Below are positions 36,928 to 44,938 of a stretch of 64,000 nt of DNA, piece by piece; position 1 is the first letter of the stretch, and every line of letters starts with the position of its first letter. The DNA lies in NCBI RefSeq assembly GCF_009184905.1, contig NZ_WESC01000009.1:62001-126000 (forward strand), read 5' to 3'. The notes under the pieces were generated by a model. It saw only the letters and a program-made list of their open reading frames with translations. It did not search any database and had not been told where the DNA came from. The stretch is from Parvibaculum sedimenti (lineage in GTDB: Bacteria; Pseudomonadota; Alphaproteobacteria; Parvibaculales; Parvibaculaceae). Both the position numbers and the translations under genes were made by a program.

Positions 36928-38427
36928 ATGGCCCAGCAGTCGATCGGCCTTACAGGTTTTGGTGGCTACATTCCCAGACTTCGCCTTCAGCGCAAGGCGG
37001 TGGCGCAGGCCAACGCATGGATCGCGCCCAATTTCCTCGGCAAGGGGAAGGGCGAGCGCTCCATGGCGAATTGGGATGAGGACGCCGTCACCATGGCGGT
37101 CGAAGCCGCCCGCGATCTTCTCGGTCCGGACGATGACCGCTCCCATGTCGACGCACTCTTCTTCGGCTCGACGACCATGCCCTTCAAGGACCGCCTCAAT
37201 GCCGGCATCATTTCCGCCGCGCTGACGCTGGATGAAACCGTCCGCGCGGTCGACGTTGCCTCGACGCAGCGCGCGGGGACTTCGGCGCTTCTGCAGGCGC
37301 TGACCGCCGTGAAGGCGGGCGAGGCGAAGCACGCGCTCGTTCTTGCCGCCGACCATCGCAAGGCCCGCGCCGCCAGCGCGCAGGAGCTCGACTTCGGCGA
37401 CGGTGCGGCTGCCATTTCTGTCGGCACCGAAAACGTCATCGCAAAATATCTCGGCGGCGCCAGCCTCACGGTCGATTTCGTCGATCACTTCCGTGGTTCC
37501 GCGGAAGAGTTCGACTACAACTGGGAAGAGCGCTGGATCCGCGACGAGGGCTACTCAAAGATTGTTCCGCGCGCCGTGAAAGCCGCGCTCGACAATGCTG
37601 GCGTCAAGGCGGAAGAGATCAAGCACTTCGTCCTGCCTTGCACTTTCGGCGACAAGTTCGTGCAGCAGCTCGCCAAGAAGTCCGGCATCGCGCCGGAGGC
37701 CGCGCGCGACACACTGGCCGCCAATTGCGGCGAGACGGGCGCTGCCCATTCGCTGGTGATGCTCATTCATGCGCTTCAGAAGGACGCGAAGCCCGGCGAG
37801 AAGGTGCTGGTGCTGCATTTCGGCGGCGGTTGCGACGCGCTTGTCTTCGAGACGACCGACAAGCTTTCGACCCAGTCGGGCAAGCGCGGCATTGCCGGCT
37901 CGCTCGCCAACCGGAAGGAAGAGACGAACTACCTGAAGTTCCTCACCTTCAACGGCTTGATCGAGTGGGAGCAGGGCATGCGTGCCGAGCAGGACAAGAA
38001 GACCGCGCTCACCACGCTCTACCGCAACGAAGACATGCTCATGGGTCTCGTCGGCGGCCGCTGCACGGAAACCGGCGTGGTGCAGTTCCCGCGCTCGCGC
38101 ATTTCGGTCAATCCGAACAACCACACGGTCGACACGCAGGAGCCCTACAAGTTCGCCGAGCGCAAGGCGAAGATACTCTCCTGGTCGGCCGACTTCCTCT
38201 CCGCCAGCATGAACCCGCCGAACCATTACGGCATGGTCGTGTTCGATGAAGGCGGGCGCATCATGATGGACTTCACCGATGTCGAGCAGGGTACGGTGGA
38301 TTCCGGCATGGAAGTGAAGCTCGTCTTCCGCATCAAGGATTTCGACGAAAAGCGCGGCTTCCGGAGGTATTTCTGGAAGGCCGTCCCCATCCTCAAAGAA
38401 CAGGCGAAATCGCAGGCCGCTGAATAA
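36928..38427 (+). CDS. HMG-CoA synthase-like thiolase-fold protein fused to a DUF35 OB-fold domain, catalytic Cys replaced by Gln
   Basis: 499 aa. Residues ~1-380 have the KAS III/HMG-CoA synthase fold: FGGYIPRLRL start, FGDGAAAISVG, NCGETGAAHSLVMLIHAL, LVLHFGGGCDALVFE. At the nucleophile position, where archaeal HMG-CoA synthases have FACKAGT, this protein has STQRAGT, i.e. Gln114. I also cannot find the HxP histidine motif. The C-terminal ~130 residues resemble a DUF35/OB-fold domain (FPRSRISVNP, GMVVFDEGGRIMMDFTDV, VKLVFRIKD) with most zinc-ribbon Cys missing. In PKS loading modules, a Cys-to-Gln ketosynthase becomes a decarboxylase, so non-condensing or decarboxylating function is possible (inference). 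Start ATG 36928 after GAGAGGGAGACG. Pairs with the thiolase at 38476. Confidence 0.82.
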   Translation: MAQQSIGLTGFGGYIPRLRLQRKAVAQANAWIAPNFLGKGKGERSMANWDEDAVTMAVEAARDLLGPDDDRSHVDALFFGSTTMPFKDRLNAGIISAALTLDETVRAVDVASTQRAGTSALLQALTAVKAGEAKHALVLAADHRKARAASAQELDFGDGAAAISVGTENVIAKYLGGASLTVDFVDHFRGSAEEFDYNWEERWIRDEGYSKIVPRAVKAALDNAGVKAEEIKHFVLPCTFGDKFVQQLAKKSGIAPEAARDTLAANCGETGAAHSLVMLIHALQKDAKPGEKVLVLHFGGGCDALVFETTDKLSTQSGKRGIAGSLANRKEETNYLKFLTFNGLIEWEQGMRAEQDKKTALTTLYRNEDMLMGLVGGRCTETGVVQFPRSRISVNPNNHTVDTQEPYKFAERKAKILSWSADFLSASMNPPNHYGMVVFDEGGRIMMDFTDVEQGTVDSGMEVKLVFRIKDFDEKRGFRRYFWKAVPILKEQAKSQAAE

Positions 38428-38475
38428 GCGCAGCCACGAAAATCAAGCCAGAGAAAAACCGGGAAGGAAAACATC

Positions 38476-39678
38476 ATGGCTGCTGGAATTAAGGACAAGG
38501 TTGCGATCCTCGGCATGGGCTGCTCGAAGTTCGGCGAGCGTTGGGACGCCGGCCCCGAGGAACTGATGGTCGAGGCTTATCTCGAAGCGATGCAGGACGC
38601 AGGCATCGAGCCGACGCAGATCGACGCGGCCTGGTTCTCGACGCATATCGACGAGACGGGCACCGGCAAGGGCGGCACGCCCATGTCGCTGGCGCTGCGT
38701 CTGCCGAACATCGCGGTCACGCGCGTCGAAAACTTCTGCGCGGGCGGCTCCGAAGCGCTGCGCGGCGCGGTCTACGCCGTCGCCTCGGGCGCGGCGGATA
38801 TCGCCATCGCGCTCGGCGTGGAAAAGTTGAAGGATACCGGCTATGGCGGCCTGCCGGTCGGCAATGCCGGCACGCTCATCCCGCAATGGGCGCCGTCGGG
38901 CTCCGCGCCGGGCAACTTCGCCCAGCTCGCTTCCGCCTATCGCGCCAAGCACGGCGTCTCCAAGGAAGACCTGAAACGCGCCATTGCCCATGTCTCCGTG
39001 AAAAGCCACGCCAACGGCGCGAAGAACCCCAAGGCGCATCTGCGCAACGCCGTGACCGAAGAGCAGGTCATGAACGCCCCGATGATCGCCGAGCCGCTCG
39101 GCCTTTTCGACTGCTGCGGCGTGTCGGACGGCGCGGCGGCGGCCATCGTGACGACGCCGGAAATCGCCCGTGCGCTCGGCAAGAAAGACATCGTGACGGT
39201 GAAGGCGATGCAGCTCGCCGTCTCGAACGGTCTCGAGTCGCAGCACAACAGCTGGGATGGCAGCTACTTCCACACCGCGCGCATCGCGGCAAAGAAGGCC
39301 TATGCCGAAGCCGGAATCCAGCGGCCGCGCGAGGAAGTCAGCATGATGGAAGTGCATGACTGCTTCTCGATCACCGAGCTTGTGACCATGGAAGACCTTT
39401 TCATCTCGCCCGAAGGGCATGCTGTGAAGGACGTGATGGACGGCTTCTACGACGCGGACGGCAAGGTGCCTTGCCAGATCGACGGCGGCTTGAAGTGCTT
39501 CGGCCACCCGATCGGCGCCTCGGGCCTCCGCATGGCCTATGAGATGTATCTCCAGCTTCAGGGCCGCGCCGGCGAGCGCCAGCTGGCCGCTCCGAAGATC
39601 GGCCTGACCCACAATCTCGGCGGCGCGCCCGCCTCGAATGTGTGCTCGGTCACGATCATTGGTGCCCTCGGTGCCTGA
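38476..39678 (+). CDS. SCP2/SCP-x-type thiolase (acetyl-CoA acetyltransferase family)
   Basis: 400 aa. The thiolase nucleophile is intact: Cys88 in ENFCAGGSEALRG. The SCP-x class signatures are VHDCFSITELVTMEDL, GGLKCFGHPIGASGLR (catalytic His/Cys region) and the C-terminal LGGAPASNVCSVTIIGAL. Such thiolases cleave or form C-C bonds in CoA thioesters; some act as retro-aldolases in sterol side-chain degradation when paired with a DUF35 protein. 48 bases after the HMG-CoA synthase-like gene, with a GGAAGGAAAAC before the ATG. A strong terminator ends the pair. Confidence 0.88.
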   Translation: MAAGIKDKVAILGMGCSKFGERWDAGPEELMVEAYLEAMQDAGIEPTQIDAAWFSTHIDETGTGKGGTPMSLALRLPNIAVTRVENFCAGGSEALRGAVYAVASGAADIAIALGVEKLKDTGYGGLPVGNAGTLIPQWAPSGSAPGNFAQLASAYRAKHGVSKEDLKRAIAHVSVKSHANGAKNPKAHLRNAVTEEQVMNAPMIAEPLGLFDCCGVSDGAAAAIVTTPEIARALGKKDIVTVKAMQLAVSNGLESQHNSWDGSYFHTARIAAKKAYAEAGIQRPREEVSMMEVHDCFSITELVTMEDLFISPEGHAVKDVMDGFYDADGKVPCQIDGGLKCFGHPIGASGLRMAYEMYLQLQGRAGERQLAAPKIGLTHNLGGAPASNVCSVTIIGALGA

Positions 39679-39701
39679 TCGCGCAAGCATATGCTAGAAA
39701 G

Positions 39702-39733
39702 AAAGGGCCGGAAGCAATTCCGGCCCTTTTTAT
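39702..39733 (+). terminator. Rho-independent terminator after the thiolase gene
   Basis: Perfect 12-bp stem AAAGGGCCGGAA / TTCCGGCCCTTT (39702-39713 / 39718-39729) closed by a GCAA tetraloop and followed by TTAT. Located 23 bases after the thiolase stop; it ends the HMG-CoA synthase-like/thiolase transcript and insulates the MBOAT gene. Confidence 0.9.
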
Positions 39734-39766
39734 CTGCGGCCACCTCCGGCGACCAGAGAAGCCTTC

Positions 39767-41278
39767 ATGCTCTTCAATTCCCCGATCTTCCTCTTCGGCT
39801 TCTTTCCAGCCACCGCAATCCTCTGCTTCCTCATCCGCGCCTGGATGGGGCGGGAAGCAGCGCTCGGCTTTCTCGTCCTTGCCTCGCTCTTTTTCTACGG
39901 CTGGTGGAACCCGATCTATCTGCCGTTGCTGATCGCACTCGCGGTTTTCAACTTTGTGCTGGCACGATTCATCCTTGCCGAGCGGGTGAAGCCGGGGCGC
40001 GGCTGGGCGACGGCGCTTGTTGCCTTCGGCGTCACGGTCGACCTCGGGGCACTGGCCTATTTCAAATACACCGACTTTCTGATCCGCACGGCGAACGACG
40101 TCGCGGGGAGCGACATTCCGCTTCAGCACATCGTGCTTCCGCTGGCGATTTCCTTCTTCACCTTTCAGAAGATCGCCTATCTGGTCGATGCGGGGCGGGG
40201 GCAGGTGGTGAAACACAGCTTCCTCGAATACTGCTTCTTCGTGATGTTCTTCCCGCAACTCATCGCCGGGCCGATCGTCCATCACCACGAGATTTTCACC
40301 CAGACCAAGAACGCGCGCGGCTTTGCCTTCGACCGCATGAACGTCGCGATCGGCCTTACCATCTTCTTCATCGGGCTTTTCAAGAAGGTCATGCTCGCCG
40401 ACAATCTGGCGCCGCTCGCAAGCTCCGTCTTCGCCGATGCGGGAGCAGGGCATGACATTACATTCCTGCGAGCGTGGGAAGGCATGCTCGCCTATACGTT
40501 CCAGCTCTATTTCGATTTTTCCGGCTATTCCGACATGGCCATTGGCGCGTCGCGCGTCTTCGGCATCAAGCTGCCGCTCAATTTCCATTCGCCCTATCAG
40601 GCGACGAGCATCGTCGACTTCTGGCGCCGCTGGCACATGACCCTGTCGCGCTTCCTGCGCGACTATCTCTATATCGCGCTCGGCGGAAACCGCCGCGGCA
40701 AGGCGCGGCGTTATCTCAATCTCTTCCTCACCATGGCCATCGGCGGGCTGTGGCATGGCGCCGCCTGGACCTTCGTCTTCTGGGGTGTCATGCACGGCAC
40801 CATGCTGATCATCAACCATGGCTGGCGCGCCGTCTGGACGACGCCGATCAACAAATGGTGGTCGCACGGGATCGCCCGAACGATCACATTTCTGGCCGTC
40901 GCGCTCGCCTGGGTCTTCTTCCGCGCGCCCAGCCTCGACGCGGCACTTGCGATCTATAAGGGACTCGTCGCCGTAACGCCCTCGATCTCCGCGCATGACC
41001 TCGGTGTCGATCTCCTCTGGGCCGTCTTCTGGATGTCGGTCGTCTGGTTCTGGCCGAACACGCAGCAATGGATGGCCATGGTGCGCCCCGCCTTCAATTA
41101 CTCGCGCGCCGACCGCCACAAGGATCCGTTGCTCGTGCCGCTCGATGACAACCCACGTTGGCGCCGCGCGATCTTCTGGCGGCCTGCCGCGCCCTATGCC
41201 GCCGTCGTCGGCATAGGCGCCGCTGCCGCCATTCTCAGCCTTCAGCGTGTCAGTGAATTTCTCTATTTCCAGTTCTGA
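39767..41278 (+). CDS. MBOAT-family O-acyltransferase (AlgI-like)
   Basis: 503-aa polytopic membrane protein with about ten hydrophobic helices. The MBOAT core is present: the FFPQLIAGPIVHHHE motif, FQLYFDFSGYSDMAIGASRVFGI, FWRRWHMTLSRFLRDYLYI and the catalytic His330 in GGLWHGAAWTFVFWG. AlgI-type members transfer acetyl groups from the cytoplasm to exopolysaccharide or other extracellular acceptors. The following gene encodes an SGNH-hydrolase-like partner (7 bases away), the usual arrangement for surface polysaccharide or lipid O-acylation. The acceptor is unknown; no polysaccharide synthase genes are in the window. Confidence 0.9.
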   Translation: MLFNSPIFLFGFFPATAILCFLIRAWMGREAALGFLVLASLFFYGWWNPIYLPLLIALAVFNFVLARFILAERVKPGRGWATALVAFGVTVDLGALAYFKYTDFLIRTANDVAGSDIPLQHIVLPLAISFFTFQKIAYLVDAGRGQVVKHSFLEYCFFVMFFPQLIAGPIVHHHEIFTQTKNARGFAFDRMNVAIGLTIFFIGLFKKVMLADNLAPLASSVFADAGAGHDITFLRAWEGMLAYTFQLYFDFSGYSDMAIGASRVFGIKLPLNFHSPYQATSIVDFWRRWHMTLSRFLRDYLYIALGGNRRGKARRYLNLFLTMAIGGLWHGAAWTFVFWGVMHGTMLIINHGWRAVWTTPINKWWSHGIARTITFLAVALAWVFFRAPSLDAALAIYKGLVAVTPSISAHDLGVDLLWAVFWMSVVWFWPNTQQWMAMVRPAFNYSRADRHKDPLLVPLDDNPRWRRAIFWRPAAPYAAVVGIGAAAAILSLQRVSEFLYFQF

Positions 41279-41284
41279 TCGAAA

Positions 41285-42304
41285 ATGAAAATGTCCGCGA
41301 CCGCCTCAACCTACCTGTTCATGCTGTTCGGAACGCTGGCGTTCTGTTGCGCGCTCGCGTTTGCGTTCAATGCGCTGGTCGATCCGCTCTGGTATTTCGG
41401 CGGCAACAAGATCACGCCGGTCAATTTCGCCTTCAACGAGCGCATCTCGAAGCCGAACCTTATCGCGGGGCATGAAGGCAATTACGATTGCGTCATCTTC
41501 GGCGATAGCCGCGTCACGCTTTTGCCGGAATACAGGATCGCCGGACATCATTGCTTCAACTTCGCCTTTTCCTCCGGCGCACCGCTCGAATTCGTGGACT
41601 ATGCCGAATGGCTGAAGGCGAGGGGCTTTTCTCCACGGCTCGTCATCGTCGGCTTGAGCGCCGGCGACTTCCGCTCGCTTCCGCCTGCGCGTAACGTGCC
41701 GGACTTCATCAAGGCAAAGGCAGCGCCGGAAAGCCCGTTCCTCGCCTATCTCTCGCTCGACGTTCTCGACATGTCGAAACGTACCCTCTTTGGCAAATCG
41801 CCGCTCGACCGGATATACGACCGGGACTTCCATTGCCGTGGCGCCTTCGTCTCCCGGCGCTACGACCCGCGCACACCGATCCGCGACCTGCACACGGGAC
41901 CTTTCGACAATCGCAAGCCGATTGCTGTTTACGAGAAATTGAAGTCGGTCTTCCCTGAGGCACAATTCGTCGGCTATGCCTCGCCGCTGTCGGCATGGGC
42001 CATCGCCGATTACGAACGGATCGGCTGGCTCCCGAGCTACACGAAGGCGTTGCATGATGCGGCGCGGGTCTTCGATCGCTTCACCGACTACAGCATCCCT
42101 TCAGCCATGACCATTGACCCGGCCATGACCTATGACGGCACCCATTACACGGAAGTCGCGAACGACGAGATCGCCGCGACGCTGCTCAAGGGCGGGGCGG
42201 ACGAAGCACTCGATCTGAAGGCAATGACCGAGGACAAAATGCTCGCCGCCTATCGGGCGCAGCTCTCGCGTTACGCGGAAAAGCTCAAACTTGCCACGGA
42301 ATAG
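41285..42304 (+). CDS. SGNH-hydrolase-like protein, membrane-anchored, partner of MBOAT
   Basis: 339 aa. One N-terminal transmembrane or signal-anchor helix (about residues 8-30) and a large extracytoplasmic domain. Residues match an SGNH/AlgX-AlgJ-like fold: the nucleophile in CVIFGDSRV (Ser75), the oxyanion Gly region VGLSAGDFRS, and a C-terminal Asp-His pair in TYDGTHYTE (Asp284, His287). Together with the MBOAT it may form an O-acetylation unit (AlgI/AlgJ-like). I infer this from fold motifs and adjacency; the substrate is not visible. ATG 41291 is an alternative start. Confidence 0.72.
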   Translation: MKMSATASTYLFMLFGTLAFCCALAFAFNALVDPLWYFGGNKITPVNFAFNERISKPNLIAGHEGNYDCVIFGDSRVTLLPEYRIAGHHCFNFAFSSGAPLEFVDYAEWLKARGFSPRLVIVGLSAGDFRSLPPARNVPDFIKAKAAPESPFLAYLSLDVLDMSKRTLFGKSPLDRIYDRDFHCRGAFVSRRYDPRTPIRDLHTGPFDNRKPIAVYEKLKSVFPEAQFVGYASPLSAWAIADYERIGWLPSYTKALHDAARVFDRFTDYSIPSAMTIDPAMTYDGTHYTEVANDEIAATLLKGGADEALDLKAMTEDKMLAAYRAQLSRYAEKLKLATE

Positions 42305-42316
42305 GGCGCGAGGCCG

Positions 42317-42700
42317 TCAGGCCTCCGAGCCTTCCTCCAGTGCTCGCACATAGCCGGAATAATTCGGCTGGTCGATGGCGAGCTTCGTCAGCGTGATCTT
42401 CCATAGATGGTCGACGAGCTCCTCGGACTCGAGGCCGATTTCGCCGCGTTCGATCTCCGCGCAAAGCTCGCGGTTGAGTTCGTCGAGCGAACCATCGCGC
42501 TCCAGAAGAAGCTCGAGGCGTCCATGCTCCTCGGCATTCGCCTTGGGTGCGATTTCGAGTTCGCGCTTGACGATGTCGAGCGCATTGGCTGCCACGCGCG
42601 CATGGAACGCGGCATGGCCCTGAAGCTGCGGCATGGCATGGTGGCGGATGAAATCCGCGACGATGTCGACAAGCTCAATGGCCGTGGGCTGGTCCTGCAT
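42317..42700 (-). CDS. DUF6285-like small protein next to APH-type kinase
   Basis: 127 aa, soluble, helical, rich in Leu and Glu. It resembles what I recall as DUF6285 (pattern: PTAIELVDIVADFIRHH, then AFHARVAANALDIVKREL). These proteins are commonly encoded beside an aminoglycoside-phosphotransferase-like kinase, as here (4 bases away), and often near acyl-CoA dehydrogenases. Function unknown; an accessory subunit or modulator of the kinase is a reasonable guess. Downstream of it the MBOAT/SGNH pair converges. Confidence 0.65.
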   Translation of the reverse strand: MQDQPTAIELVDIVADFIRHHAMPQLQGHAAFHARVAANALDIVKRELEIAPKANAEEHGRLELLLERDGSLDELNRELCAEIERGEIGLESEELVDHLWKITLTKLAIDQPNYSGYVRALEEGSEA

Positions 42701-42704
42701 CTCT

Positions 42705-43721
42705 TCATCCCTTCTTTCGCGGCGCGAGAAGCCGCAGCAGATCGACCTCGGTCTCCGACGAGCGCCGCCCGATCGTCGCCCGTTCCACGGAGCGGTCGCC
42801 CGCCTTGAATGCCATTACCATTGTCGTACACATGACACCCCATTTGAGCGTGCCCAGCACCTCCCAGAACTTCACGCGTTCCGGATCGACCTTGCCGCCG
42901 CCCGCCGCTTCATAGCCGGCGAACAGGTCCTCGCGCTTGCCAAAGCCGCCGACCGGATTGTCGATATTGCCGAAGCGCCATGAGTTGACGCAGATCCAGC
43001 CGAGATCCTCCATCGGATCGCCGATATGGGCCAGCTCCCAGTCGAGAACGGCGCGCACGCCTTCCGGCCCGATCATCAGATTGCCGTGGCGGAAGTCGCC
43101 ATGCACCAGCGTCATCGCCGTGGCGTCGGGCGGCGCGTTGTCCTTCAGCCAGCGGAAGGCCAGCTCGAAGACCGGGTGAGGGTGATCATGCGTCTTGTAG
43201 GTTTTGTAATATTGGTCGATCTCTTCGCTCGCAGGTGAAACGCGGAGCGGCGGTAACGTCGCCTTGTCAATCTTGTGCAGACGCGCCAGCATCTCGCCGC
43301 ATTGCCGCGCGAGCTTCGGCCGCGCGTCGGCGAATTCGGCGTCACGCAAAATTTTCCGGGCGATGGTCTCGCCCTCAATGCGGTCCATGACAAAGCCATG
43401 GCCCACGCCATCATCTTCGGCGAGAACCAGCCGCACGGGCGGCACGGCGACGCCCGCCGCGCCCGCGAGCTGGATGAGCTTCGCCTCGGTTTCGAGCCCC
43501 GCCGCCGTGGAACCACGCCCCTCGGTGACGCGAGTGCCGCCCGGCGCGCGGCGCAGGATGAGCGGGATCGGCGCGCCAGCGGTCGTTGCGTCGAAGGCCC
43601 ATGTCTCCTGGCTCGCGCCGCCCGAAAGCCGCTTCAGATTGGCGATGCCCGTCGCGCCGGAAATACCCCGGCGAACGGCACCCGTCAGTGCATCGGCAAA
43701 CGGATTTGTCTCAGCGCCCAT
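42705..43721 (-). CDS. Aminoglycoside-phosphotransferase-like (APH) kinase family protein
   Basis: 338 aa with the APH/choline-kinase fold. Kinase motifs are clear: LVHGDFRHGNLMI (catalytic Asp and metal Asn) and VLDWELAHIGDP (metal Asp). The GFVMDRIEGETIAR hinge segment matches ACAD10/11-type and related bacterial phosphotransferases that act in acyl-CoA metabolism, rather than antibiotic resistance. It is adjacent to the DUF6285-like gene and to a lipocalin-like gene, all reverse and closely spaced. Substrate unknown; hydroxyacyl-CoA phosphorylation is a family precedent only. Confidence 0.82.
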   Translation of the reverse strand: MGAETNPFADALTGAVRRGISGATGIANLKRLSGGASQETWAFDATTAGAPIPLILRRAPGGTRVTEGRGSTAAGLETEAKLIQLAGAAGVAVPPVRLVLAEDDGVGHGFVMDRIEGETIARKILRDAEFADARPKLARQCGEMLARLHKIDKATLPPLRVSPASEEIDQYYKTYKTHDHPHPVFELAFRWLKDNAPPDATAMTLVHGDFRHGNLMIGPEGVRAVLDWELAHIGDPMEDLGWICVNSWRFGNIDNPVGGFGKREDLFAGYEAAGGGKVDPERVKFWEVLGTLKWGVMCTTMVMAFKAGDRSVERATIGRRSSETEVDLLRLLAPRKKG

Positions 43722-43722
43722 T

Positions 43723-44757
43723 TCAGCCCCCGATGCTCACCGGTTTGCCGTCGACGATCTGGTCGAGATATTCCGACAAGCCATAGCCGACCTGGCCGTT
43801 GCAGCGATATTCCGTCATGCCCTCGGTGATGCGCGTAACAAGCTCGTTTCCGTCCGCATCCTGACGGCGGTTGCGCAGAGGAATGAGCGAGAGCACTTTC
43901 GCGTCAACATCGTAGGTCGCGCCGGACTCGGTCTTGATGTGCGAGCGGAAGCCGGTCTGATACCAGTTCTCGTCCCAGTCGCTGTCGATCGACACTTCGG
44001 TGATGAGATCGTATTTTCCGTCCTTCAGCACCATGCCACCCTGCCGCGGCTCGCCTTTCTCGCCGGCGACGATCGATAGCATCATGCCGAAATCGCGGCC
44101 GAAGTTCATCGGGCACCAGCGATACCAATGGATCGCCTGCCAGTAGCGCGGCCCCCAGCTCTTGTCGCGCAGACCGAAGCCCGAAACCTCGAAGCGTTCG
44201 TCACCGATGACGAAGCTGCCGCTCGCTGCCACATGCTGCTCGTAATGCGCCTTGGCAAAGGACTTCTCGGGGTCGATGTCCAGCGCCGAACCATCTTCCT
44301 TCACGGTCTCGCCGCCGAACATCGGCGAAACGCCTTCATAATCGAGTTCGACCTTGCAGGGCAGGATCGGGTTGTTCTTGAAGGCCTTGCCGGGCTCCGC
44401 CATGTCGTTTGGCTCCTTCAGCAGGCAGATCTTGCCGTCATAGGTGACGCGCAGCCGCTTGAAGGGCTCGACAACCTGCACACGAAAACCGCCTGCATTC
44501 ATCTCCTTGTTGTCGGAGATTTTCGGCTTCGCATACATGAAGCCGACGCGTCCGTCCGGCAGATACAGGCAGACCGACACTTCCGCATAGCCCTCGTTCG
44601 GCCGGTTGCCGATGCGGAACCAGCCGCCGGTCTTCCGCGCCGGATCGAACATGTTGAAATACATGCTCTCGTTATAGTTCATGGCCGCATCTGGCTGATG
44701 CGTGTACTCGTCCTCGGGCGCGAGGCGGATTTTGAAACCTGCCGGAGGCTTCGCCAT
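43723..44757 (-). CDS. Lipocalin-like protein (DUF7064/7065-like), unknown function
   Basis: 344 aa, no signal peptide, mainly beta. It contains alternating beta-strand patterns such as GGWFRIGNRPNEGYAEVSV, GFGLRDKSWGPRYWQAIHWYRW and MMLSIVAGEKGE, which resemble the AttH/CrtC lipocalin-like superfamily that Pfam splits into DUF7064/7065. I recall the family near CoA-thioester and steroid degradation genes. The last codons overlap the neighbourhood of the APH gene (1 base apart), so it is probably translationally coupled to the kinase and DUF6285 genes. Start ATG 44757 has AGGGAG 8 bases upstream; the long upstream frame is not supported. Confidence 0.6.
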   Translation of the reverse strand: MAKPPAGFKIRLAPEDEYTHQPDAAMNYNESMYFNMFDPARKTGGWFRIGNRPNEGYAEVSVCLYLPDGRVGFMYAKPKISDNKEMNAGGFRVQVVEPFKRLRVTYDGKICLLKEPNDMAEPGKAFKNNPILPCKVELDYEGVSPMFGGETVKEDGSALDIDPEKSFAKAHYEQHVAASGSFVIGDERFEVSGFGLRDKSWGPRYWQAIHWYRWCPMNFGRDFGMMLSIVAGEKGEPRQGGMVLKDGKYDLITEVSIDSDWDENWYQTGFRSHIKTESGATYDVDAKVLSLIPLRNRRQDADGNELVTRITEGMTEYRCNGQVGYGLSEYLDQIVDGKPVSIGG

Positions 44758-44938
44758 GGTCGTTCTCCCTGGAATTCTTCCGGGCGAGCGCCTTTGGCGG
44801 CCCGCCTCGACTAGTAAATTGTTGTTATGAATCCTGCCACGAACCAAGCATGATAGGAAAAGGAATCCTGACCCGCCGGTGCCGCCCGCCGGGGTCATCC
44901 AAGGGGACGCAACGTCAAGGTTGATTGAGCAGGACAAA

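Noticed and set aside
42705-43721. Aminoglycoside resistance gene
   Set aside because: The APH fold is shared with many metabolic kinases, and sequence motifs and neighbours fit the acyl-CoA-related branch; no resistance context.
44828-44869. GAATCCTG direct repeats (44828-44835 and 44862-44869) ahead of DUF502
   Set aside because: Eight bases each, 34 bases apart; could be chance and no known operator matches.
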